Below, piece after piece: positions 7,097 to 13,253 of a stretch of 14,455 bases of DNA (the stretch's first letter is position 1; each line of letters opens with the position of its first letter). The notes below the pieces were generated by a model. That model ran no database searches. It saw only the letters and a program-made list of their open reading frames with translations, and was not told where the DNA came from. Both the position numbers and the translations under genes were made by a program. The stretch comes from CAZSNT01 sp964607765 (lineage in GTDB: Bacteria > Verrucomicrobiota > Lentisphaeria > Oligosphaerales > JABHEG01): assembly GCA_964607765.1 (NCBI GenBank), contig CAZSNT010000221.1:1-14455 (forward strand), written 5' to 3'.

Positions 7097-10000
7097 ATGA
7101 GCCCGTCAGTTTCCCGCCTTTTGCAGTGTGCACCGCTTGCCGCGGCACTGTGCGCGTCCGTCGCTGTCGCCGACTTGGCGGAGAGCTTCAGAAGTCCGCC
7201 CGGTGAGGCTCGGCTTTGGGTGTACTGGACCTGCCAGGACGGGCACTATTCCATCGACGGCACGACCGCGGACCTGGAGGCGATGAAGGCGGCGGGGGTT
7301 GGCGGGGTGCTGCGGATGGACTGCAGCGTGGGCGGCATCCCTTTCGGAGGGACGCCTTACCTGAGCGAGGACTGGCGGCGCCAGTTCGTACACGCGGTCC
7401 ACGAGTGCGAGCGGCTCGGCCTGGAGTTCACCACCATCACCGGGCCTGGCTGGACCGGCACGGGCGGGCCTTGGATTAAGGCCGAGCAGTCCATGCAGCA
7501 TCTTGTCCCCGCGAGCGTCACCACCAGGGGACCGGCAACGTTCGAGCAGGTGCTGCCTTTGCCGCAGCCACGTATCTCCCGATACCACCGCGCGCAGACG
7601 CCGCACATGCGCAAGGCCATCAGTGACTTCTACCGGGATGTCGCCGTGTTCGCGTTCCCGACTCGTCAGCCGCTGATCGGCGACATCCAGGAGAAGGCTC
7701 TCTTCATCCGCAATCCCTACACCTCGATGCGCGGCGTTCGGCCGCATCTTCCGTCACCGGCAAGCTATCCCGCGGCCACGGCGGCGCAGGTAATCGACCC
7801 GACAGCGATTGTCGACCTGACCGACCAACTGCAGGCGGACGGGCGGCTCACGTGGGACGTGCCACAGGGCGAGTGGACAATTGTCCGGCTCGGTGTGCGG
7901 TCGACCGGCGCGAACACGCGGCCGGCGCCCGCCGCGGGCCTGGGTTTGGAGTCGGACAAGTTCAGCAAGGAGGCACTCGCGACGCACTTCGAGGCGTACT
8001 TCGATCCGTTGCTGAAAGCAATCGGACCGCGCCCTGTCGACAGGGAAGTTGGCTTCGTTTCCCTCGATGCAGACAGCTGGGAGATGAGCTCCCAAAACTG
8101 GACGCCCAGTTTCCGGAACGAGTTCAAGAAGCGACGCGGCTACGATCCGTGGCGTTACTTCGTGACTTACACGGGGTGCGTTGTCGGGTCCCGTGAGCAG
8201 ACGGAACGCTTTCTCTGGGACGTCCGCGCGGTCTGCCAGGAACTGTTGCTCGAGAACCATGCGGCGGAACTCAGCAAACACTGTCATCAGCGGGGGTTCC
8301 GCCTGATGATCGAGCCGTACGACATGAATCCGGCCGGCGACCTCGACCTCGGTTCTTACGCGGACTACCCGGCCGGCGAGTTCTGGTCCGACGGTTTTCT
8401 GTCCGGATGGAGCTGCATCGCCGCCGCGTCGATCGCGCACACCATGGGCAAGCCGATCGTCCTGGCCGAGGGGTTCACATCGGGCCGCGGCAACTGGGCG
8501 CGCACGCCGTGGACTCTCAAGAACCAGACCGACTGGGCGTTTGCCGTGGGCATCAACAAGTTCGCGATTCACGGGTTCGCTCATCAGTCTGACGAGACGG
8601 CGCCGGGAATGACCTTCGGCCCTTACGGTGTGTTCTGGAACCGGAAGCTGACCTTCTGGCCGCTTGTGGGAGGCTATCACGAGTACTTGGCACGATGCTC
8701 CCACTTGCTGCAGCAGGGGGTGACGGTGTCGGACATCCTTTACCTGACGCCGGAAGGCGCACCCCAGGTTTTTCTGCCGCCACCGACCGCGCTCAACGCC
8801 GCGGGATCGAGGCTGCCGGACAAGAAGGGCTACAGCTTCGACGGATGCTCGCCTCGGATCCTGATGAACCGGGCCGAGGTCCGGGACGGCCGGATTGCGT
8901 TCCCCGGCGGCACGTCCTACCGGCTGCTGGTGTTGCCGCGCTTCGAGACCATGACGCCGGAGCTGCTCGAGAAGATCATCGAGCTCGTCGAGGCCGGCGC
9001 CGTGGTCTACGGCGCCCCGCCGCTCGCCTCGCCGAGCCTGAGCGGGTATCCGGCGTGCGATGAGCGGGTCAAGGCGCTGGCGCGGAAGCTCTGGGGCTCA
9101 TCTCCCGTTGCCGCGCGTGATCTCGGCCTTGGGCGTGTCATTCTGGACCGCGCCGGTCAGGACAAGGACACCGACAAACCACTGCTGCCCGGAACGGGGA
9201 AGTGGATTTGGCTCAACGAGGGCAGCCCGGCGCATGATGCCGCCGCCGGTGATGTCCACTTCCGCCACACCTTGGATATTCCGGATATCACGTTACTCAA
9301 GGCGGCCAGCATCGAAGCCACAGCCGACAACTCGTTCATGCTCGAGGTCAACGGTGAACGAGTGCTCTCGGGGGACAATTGGCAACGCATCGAACGGGCG
9401 AAACTCCTGCCCGTGCTGCGCAACGGCACGAACACAATCCACGTGGTGGCAAACAACGCCGCGTCCGACACCAGGAATCCGGCGGGCTTCCTTGTCGCGA
9501 TTCGCCTCGCTTTCGCGGACGGCACGAGCAGAGAGATCGGGTCAGACCGGACATGGAGCGCACGCCGCAATGGCGCTGACTGGTCGGCCGCCAAGGAGCT
9601 GGGGCCCGGGACGATGCCTCCCTGGAGCCTGAGCCCTCCGAGCGCCTCGGCTGCGCCCACCGGGCTCTATCCCGAGTACGCGGACACCGCAACGCTTTTG
9701 AGCGGCATGGGCGTTCCGGAGGACTTCAAGTCCGACGGGCCGATCCGGTACGCGCATCGCCGGACTGCCAACGAGGACATCTATTTCGTCGCCAACACCA
9801 CGGGCAACAAGGTGGATTCCACCTGCGAGTTCCGCATCACCAGGGGCTCGCCGCAGATGTGGGACCCCGTCACGGCGACGATCGGAGCATTGCCGCAGTT
9901 CGAGCGCCGGGAAAAGACAACCTCGGTGCCGATGACCTTCGAACCGTTCCAGAGCTTCTTCGTGGTTTTCCCGCGTGACGAGCAGCCCACTGGTACGCCG

Positions 10001-10597
10001 GTCGTACAGGGCGTGAACTTCCCGGCCACGACCGCAGTGACCACCCTCGACGGTCCTTGGGAAGTCTCGTTCGATCCAGAATGGGGCGGCCCGGAACAGG
10101 TCACGTTCAACACCCTTCAGGACTGGACTGCGCGCGAGGAAGAAGGCATCAAGTACTACTCCGGCATTGCCACCTACCGGAAAGTGATCAGCCTGCCGCG
10201 CCGGGGCGGAGCGAAGGCGGGTATTCAGTCATCAGCCATCAGCGGGCGGGGGAACACTGATCACCGATCACTGGTCACTGGTCACTCCCCGCTCTATCTC
10301 GACCTCGGCACAGTCCACGACCTGGCCCGGGTCACGCTCAACGGCAAAGACCTGGGCGTGGTCTGGTGTGCACCGTGGCGCATAGAGATCACCGACGCAG
10401 TCACGCCTGGCGAGAACCAGCTTGAGGTCCAAGTCGCCAACCGCTGGCCGAACCGCATGATCGGCGACGCCGGGAAGCCGGCGGCTGAACGGCTCACCTC
10501 AAGCCTCATCCGTCATCCCTACAACTCAAAGAGTAGACTGCTGCCTTCCGGGCTGTTGGGCCCGGTGAGGATCATGCAGGACATTGCAGGAGACTGA
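7097..10597 (+). CDS. Secreted alpha-L-rhamnosidase-like glycoside hydrolase, GH106
   Basis: This large exported protein (1166 residues) has a signal peptide ending near VAVA (residue 25). The GH106 N-terminal signature follows: SPPGEARLWVYWTCQDG, DLEAMKAAGVGGVLRMD, TITGPGWTGTGGPW. Around 455-500, IVLAEGFTSG and TDWAFAVGINKFAIHGFAHQ are typical of the family, and Glu458 is a candidate active-site residue. About residues 700-830 (TGKWIWLNEG to TWSARR) read as a jelly-roll carbohydrate-binding-like domain inserted after GLGRVILD. The family sequence resumes at IRYAHRRTANEDIYFVAN. The C-terminal sandwich (LYLDLGTVHDLARVTLNGKDLG, NRWPNRMIGD) is interrupted by about 23 residues from repeat DNA (10223-10291). 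I chose ATG 7097 over an upstream TTG because it begins the signal peptide; GGAGAG lies 8 bases before it. Substrate is probably rhamnose-containing pectin, ulvan or glycoside, by family inference. Confidence 0.85.
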   Translation: MSPSVSRLLQCAPLAAALCASVAVADLAESFRSPPGEARLWVYWTCQDGHYSIDGTTADLEAMKAAGVGGVLRMDCSVGGIPFGGTPYLSEDWRRQFVHAVHECERLGLEFTTITGPGWTGTGGPWIKAEQSMQHLVPASVTTRGPATFEQVLPLPQPRISRYHRAQTPHMRKAISDFYRDVAVFAFPTRQPLIGDIQEKALFIRNPYTSMRGVRPHLPSPASYPAATAAQVIDPTAIVDLTDQLQADGRLTWDVPQGEWTIVRLGVRSTGANTRPAPAAGLGLESDKFSKEALATHFEAYFDPLLKAIGPRPVDREVGFVSLDADSWEMSSQNWTPSFRNEFKKRRGYDPWRYFVTYTGCVVGSREQTERFLWDVRAVCQELLLENHAAELSKHCHQRGFRLMIEPYDMNPAGDLDLGSYADYPAGEFWSDGFLSGWSCIAAASIAHTMGKPIVLAEGFTSGRGNWARTPWTLKNQTDWAFAVGINKFAIHGFAHQSDETAPGMTFGPYGVFWNRKLTFWPLVGGYHEYLARCSHLLQQGVTVSDILYLTPEGAPQVFLPPPTALNAAGSRLPDKKGYSFDGCSPRILMNRAEVRDGRIAFPGGTSYRLLVLPRFETMTPELLEKIIELVEAGAVVYGAPPLASPSLSGYPACDERVKALARKLWGSSPVAARDLGLGRVILDRAGQDKDTDKPLLPGTGKWIWLNEGSPAHDAAAGDVHFRHTLDIPDITLLKAASIEATADNSFMLEVNGERVLSGDNWQRIERAKLLPVLRNGTNTIHVVANNAASDTRNPAGFLVAIRLAFADGTSREIGSDRTWSARRNGADWSAAKELGPGTMPPWSLSPPSASAAPTGLYPEYADTATLLSGMGVPEDFKSDGPIRYAHRRTANEDIYFVANTTGNKVDSTCEFRITRGSPQMWDPVTATIGALPQFERREKTTSVPMTFEPFQSFFVVFPRDEQPTGTPVVQGVNFPATTAVTTLDGPWEVSFDPEWGGPEQVTFNTLQDWTAREEEGIKYYSGIATYRKVISLPRRGGAKAGIQSSAISGRGNTDHRSLVTGHSPLYLDLGTVHDLARVTLNGKDLGVVWCAPWRIEITDAVTPGENQLEVQVANRWPNRMIGDAGKPAAERLTSSLIRHPYNSKSRLLPSGLLGPVRIMQDIAGD
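10223..10291 (+). repeat. Repeat DNA inserted in frame in the GH106 gene
   Basis: These 69 bases contain TCATCAGCCATCAGC, then TGATCACCGATCACTGG followed by TCACTGGTCACT. They are flanked by AGCGGG (10241-10246) and its complement CCCGCT (10288-10293). The GATCACTGGTCAC module also occurs in the flanks of elements A, B and D. Read in frame it gives IQSSAISGRGNTDHRSLVTG and HSP (residues 1043-1065), which does not look like enzyme sequence. Family-like sequence resumes at LYLDLG. The reading frame is preserved. Confidence 0.75.
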
Positions 10598-10599
10598 AC

Positions 10600-11147
10600 A
10601 TGCCAAGTGAGATGAACCACGTTGAGCGTTTCAGAGCACTGATGGCTTTTCAGAATGTGGACCGTATTCCGCGATGGGAATGGGCTATGTGGTGGGACAA
10701 GACGATCGAGCGTTGGCACGGTGAAGGACTCCCGACCGAGCTCACGGATGTCTTCGAGATCCACGAGTACTTCGGGCTCGACCCGTACAAGCAATTACTG
10801 CGAAGGAGATGGAGATGCTGACCATCGTGGACACCGATGGCGACGTGACACTTCTCGTGCCGTGGCTCTTGGAGAACGGGATCGAAGGCGTGCTGCCACT
10901 GGAGCGGCAGGCGGGTGTCGACGGAATGGCCATGCGCAGACAGTTCCCCAAGTTGGCGATGGTCGGGCACTACAACAAGATGGTCATGACCGAAGGGGAA
11001 GCGGCCATGCGGGAGGAGTTCGAGCGCCTGATGCCCATCGCTCGATCGGGCGGGTTCATCCCCAGTGTCGATCACCAGACGCCGCCGGGCGTTTCACTGG
11101 AGAACTACCGCATCTACCTGCGGTTGCTGGATGAATACACGAAGTAG
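10600..11147 (+). pseudogene. URO-D family methyltransferase homologue with its middle deleted
   Basis: The first frame (10600-10821) encodes a typical N-terminus, NHVERFRALMAFQNVDRIPRW, then WDKTIERWHGEGLP and HEYFGLDPYKQ, and stops soon after. A second frame, overlapping from 10809 and ending at 11147, encodes a typical C-terminal third: TDGDVTLLVPWLLENGIEGV, LERQAGVDGMAM, SGGFIPSVDHQTPPGVSLEN. Together they give roughly 180 residues against about 380 for the family, so about 200 central residues, including most of the barrel, are missing and the frame is shifted. The start is 2 bases after the GH106 stop, with AGGAGA 6 bases upstream, so the gene was once coupled to GH106. The overlap ATGCTGA and an AAGGAG 6 bases before ATG 10815 could still allow the C-terminal piece to be translated. 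Confidence 0.8.
10803..10808 (+). promoter_or_regulatory. Shine-Dalgarno-like site before the C-terminal URO-D fragment
   Basis: AAGGAG stands 6 bases before ATG 10815, whose ATG overlaps the TGA (10819-10821) ending the upstream fragment. It may be accidental, because the same bases read as Lys-Glu in the ancestral frame. Confidence 0.4.
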
Positions 11148-11158
11148 GACGTGGCTAG

Positions 11159-11338
11159 CTTCCGGATGGGGTCGGCAACGGTCAACGTGTGGTGCTGGAT
11201 CTGGGCCAAGCGGAAGTGATGGCAAGAGTCACGCTCAACGGTAAGACCTTCGACACCCTCTGGATGCCGCCGTTTACGTTAGACGTCACCGATGCCGTGA
11301 AGTCGGGCGAGAACACGCTGAAGTGGGAAAGAAGTTGA
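11159..11338 (+). pseudogene. Remnant of a glycoside hydrolase C-terminal sandwich domain
   Basis: From just after an in-frame stop (TAG at 11156), about 59 residues read LPDGVGNGQRVVLDLGQAEV, then MARVTLNGKTFDTLWMPPF and TLDVTDAVKSGENTLK. They match the end of the intact GH106 (LYLDLGTVHDLARVTLNG, APWRIEITDAVTPGENQLEV) domain for domain. The frame then ends in WERS and stop (11336-11338), before the NRWPNRMIGD-type finish seen in GH106. No start codon or ribosome site fits, and both ends are missing. It is a relic of another GH106-like or GH2-like gene. Confidence 0.7.
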
Positions 11339-11352
11339 GGCGTAATACGACC

Positions 11353-11373
11353 CCCACGGCCTTGTGCCGTGGG
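11353..11373. other. Stem-loop with 8-bp perfect stem
   Basis: CCCACGGC (11353-11360) and GCCGTGGG (11366-11373) pair perfectly around a 5-base loop, CTTGT. It follows the last pseudogene by 15 bases. There is no run of T on either side, so it is not a classical intrinsic terminator on either strand. It may be a terminator remnant, a dispersed repeat, or a hairpin from an IS200/IS605-type end; nothing here decides between them. Confidence 0.5.
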
Positions 11374-11463
11374 TGAGCAGTGGCCACGTGTGGCGGCTTT
11401 CAGACGCCTAACTTGGCGCCATTCAGGTCCAGGCTGATCACTGACGGCCGGCCACTGATCACT

Positions 11464-11608
11464 CAATGTCATTGAATTAAGCGGCTCCAGAGATTAGGGC
11501 GAAAGATTAAGGCGAAAGATTAAGGTGTACCCGACCCTCATCTTTTGCCCTAATCCTTCACCCTAATCTTCCGGGAATGGCAACCAACTCCTTAATTCAA
11601 CGACATTG
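11464..11608. repeat. Modular inverted-repeat element, copy D (complete)
   Basis: The left end CAATGTCATTGAATTAAGC (11464-11482) and right end CTTAATTCAACGACATTG (11591-11608) are complementary over 17 bp with one mismatch. Two 13-bp units (11492-11517) and a partial unit (11518-11525) face three inverted units (11535-11572). The apex and the stretch CTTCCGGGAATGGCAACCAA (11569-11588) nearly match copy A. ACTGATCAC motifs lie just outside both ends. Confidence 0.85.
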
Positions 11609-11700
11609 ACTGATCACTTGTCGAAGAGAACGTCTCATCGTACAGCGGGCCTGAGGCCTGGCTCTCAGCGCTTACTGCTCAATCCTGCTTCCTCTTCCTG

Positions 11701-11721
11701 GGTATTACAACGTGTAATACC
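11701..11721. promoter_or_regulatory. Operator-like palindrome
   Basis: GGTATTACA (11701-11709) and TGTAATACC (11713-11721) are exact reverse complements around ACG. The AT-rich symmetric half-sites and length suit a dimeric regulator of the GntR/AraR or LacI type. It lies about 300 bases upstream of such a regulator gene, so that protein is a candidate binder. No second copy was found in the window, and it is about 230 bases from the only clear promoter, so its target is uncertain. Confidence 0.45.
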
Positions 11722-11835
11722 GTCAGCTCTCCGACCTCAGGCATGGCAGGTCCGCACTGCCACCGTCACTTGCCGCTCACTTGGCGACAATGGACCAGGG
11801 AAGTTCTTCTGAGTCGGGCGAGATCCCCCCGTACT

Positions 11836-11882
11836 TGGGGCGGCCCTCCGCCCCAGTCCGGAGCGGGCCGGGGGCGGCCCGC
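11836..11882. other. Two adjacent GC-rich hairpins
   Basis: TGGGGCGG (11836-11843) pairs with CCGCCCCA (11848-11855) around CCCT. GCGGGCCG (11863-11870) pairs with CGGCCCGC (11875-11882) around GGGG. Both stems are 8 bp and perfect, with 4-base loops. No T-run follows, so intrinsic termination is unproven. They lie just upstream of the regulator promoter and could insulate it from read-through. Confidence 0.45.
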
Positions 11883-11947
11883 GGTACAGGTGGGAAGCGC
11901 GACAGGGCGCTCAAAAAGGAACTGACCTGACAATGGGCATTCGAGCC

Positions 11948-11976
11948 TTGAACTCAAAGGAATGACAGATTATAAT
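11948..11976 (+). promoter_or_regulatory. Sigma70-type promoter of the GntR/LacI regulator gene
   Basis: TTGAAC (11948-11953) and TATAAT (11971-11976) are separated by exactly 17 bases. The -10 is a consensus match and the -35 matches five of six bases. Transcription would start near 11983, giving a leader of about 35 bases before ATG 12018. Symmetric bits around the -35 (TTGA-AC-TCAA) and -10 (ATTATAAT) might bind a regulator, but they are too short to claim. Confidence 0.65.
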
Positions 11977-12017
11977 ATCCGGAAGCATGAGAACGCACTT
12001 ATGGAGCGGCTGGCAGC

Positions 12018-13157
12018 ATGGAAGTAGGTAGACTTTTCGGACGCCCTGTGATACGGGACTCGGAGCGTCTTTCTTTGGCGGACCAGATTCACGATATCCT
12101 CTGCGAAGAGATCCATGCGGGCCGTTGGGAGGTCGGTGAGAAGCTTCCGAGCATGACGACCATTGCCCGGGAATGCCGGGTCAGCCGCATGCCGGTCCAG
12201 CAGGCGATTGAGCGGCTTGGCGAAAAAGGCTATCTGCGGCAGGAGAACCGGTCCGGGGTCTATCTCAGCTCGACCATGCCAGATGGGCGCACTCCCGTCG
12301 GGACGATCGGCGTCCTTCTGCGCGGCCTCCCGGACGAAGGGGGGGAACGGAAGTCCGTTTCGTTCCTGCAGGGACTGCTGCATGTTGCGATGGAGCAGAT
12401 TGAGGCCCAAAACTACCAGACGAGAGCGGTCTACGTCAGTCGGAAGGACGACCAGCAGAGCTTGAACAAGGTTGGGTACCTTTTCGATGAAGACGTCAAA
12501 GGCATCATCTCCCTGTTCCCGTTCTACCGGCCTCTTGACCTTACGCTGGGGGCGGACCGGATCCCGCTGGTCTTCTGGTGCGGCCCGACCCCCCGCTGCG
12601 CGCCCTGCATCGCCAGCGATTACGCGGCGGCGTTCTATCATCTGACCAGGAAGATCATCTCCAGCGGGCACGCACACATCACACCCGTCCCCGGCCCGGG
12701 CCTCAGTGCTTACGTCCATGACCGTTACCTGCGTGGTTACCGCACAGCCATGAGAGAGGCACGTCTGCAACCGGACGAATCGCTTCTGGCCCTTCTCGAA
12801 GATGCGGACCTGAATGACTTGGCAGCTCTGGCCAGAGCGCTCAAGGGGGCCCGGCAGACATCCTGTTTCCTGAGCCTGTCGCTGGAGCGCGCGGAACAGC
12901 TCATCGGCGTTCTCGAGCTTTCGGGGGTGGATGTCCCGGGGGACGTCAGCGTCGCGAGCCCGAATGCCCCCTTCAATCGCACCATGCCGAACGGCAGGAA
13001 GCTCTCCGGCGTTGCCTTCTCGCCCAAACATGAGCTGGAGCTCTGCATGCAGTCACTCCGGCAACAGATGATCGAACGCAAGTGGATGCTCGGCACGATG
13101 CTGGCCGCTCCCTTCCTGGTCGAAGGTGAGACGCTGGCGCCGCCGGGTAGAAAGTGA
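12018..13157 (+). CDS. GntR-family transcriptional regulator with LacI-type sensor domain (AraR-like)
   Basis: This 379-residue protein has an N-terminal GntR winged helix (about 17-88): SLADQIHDILCEEIHAGRWE, VGEKLPSMTTIARECRVSRM, and the wing GYLRQENRSGVYL. The rest (about 95-375) reads as a LacI/periplasmic-binding-type sensor domain, with VGTIGVLLRG at its start, GIISLFPFYR in the first lobe and DVPGDVSVASPNAP where LacI proteins have the typical 'P.D.SV.G'. This is the AraR architecture, in which a sugar effector releases the dimer from DNA. It probably controls a neighbouring sugar-use gene and perhaps itself. The start is fixed by the domain and the promoter; the ribosome site is weak (GGAG at 12003-12006, 11 bases away), and nearby ATGs at 11987 and 12001 are out of frame and lead to early stops. 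The effector is unknown. Confidence 0.82.
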   Translation: MEVGRLFGRPVIRDSERLSLADQIHDILCEEIHAGRWEVGEKLPSMTTIARECRVSRMPVQQAIERLGEKGYLRQENRSGVYLSSTMPDGRTPVGTIGVLLRGLPDEGGERKSVSFLQGLLHVAMEQIEAQNYQTRAVYVSRKDDQQSLNKVGYLFDEDVKGIISLFPFYRPLDLTLGADRIPLVFWCGPTPRCAPCIASDYAAAFYHLTRKIISSGHAHITPVPGPGLSAYVHDRYLRGYRTAMREARLQPDESLLALLEDADLNDLAALARALKGARQTSCFLSLSLERAEQLIGVLELSGVDVPGDVSVASPNAPFNRTMPNGRKLSGVAFSPKHELELCMQSLRQQMIERKWMLGTMLAAPFLVEGETLAPPGRK

Positions 13158-13174
13158 CGAGACGGAGATTGATG

Positions 13175-13223
13175 GGCGCCGCCTGAAGATCGACTGCAAT
13201 CGAGCTGATCATCAGGCGGCGCC
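13175..13223. other. Long stem-loop between the regulator and the beta-propeller gene
   Basis: GGCGCCGCCTGA (13175-13186) and TCAGGCGGCGCC (13212-13223) are perfectly complementary over 12 bp. After one A-A mismatch, four more pairs (GATC with GATC) extend the stem, around a loop of 15 bases. It lies 17 bases after the regulator's stop and 30 bases before the next start. No T-run follows. It may be a terminator, an attenuator or mRNA-stability stem in the leader of the next gene, or a regulator site. Confidence 0.6.
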
Positions 13224-13253
13224 AAGAAGAGACTCGGCCAAGGTGAGGAAGTG

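Larger units (their letters stand above)
11339..12017. other. Long intergenic region with clustered secondary structure
   Basis: I see no convincing gene in these 679 bases. They hold, in order: a CCCACGGC hairpin (11353-11373), a short palindrome GCCACGTGTGGC (11383-11394), a TGATCACTG-type module (about 11435-11463), element copy D (11464-11608), an operator-like palindrome (11701-11721), two GC-rich hairpins (11836-11882) and a promoter (11948-11976). The open frames here (for example 11606-11812) are short, Ser/Arg/Pro-rich and unlike any family I know. Confidence 0.7.

Noticed and set aside
11606..11812. 68-residue plus-strand open frame after element D
   Set aside because: No ribosome site and no recognisable protein character. 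It overlaps the end of the repeat and the operator-like palindrome.
11970..13031. 353-residue minus-strand open frame opposite the GntR/LacI regulator
   Set aside because: The plus-strand product has clear winged-helix and sensor domains and its own promoter; the minus frame has no family features.
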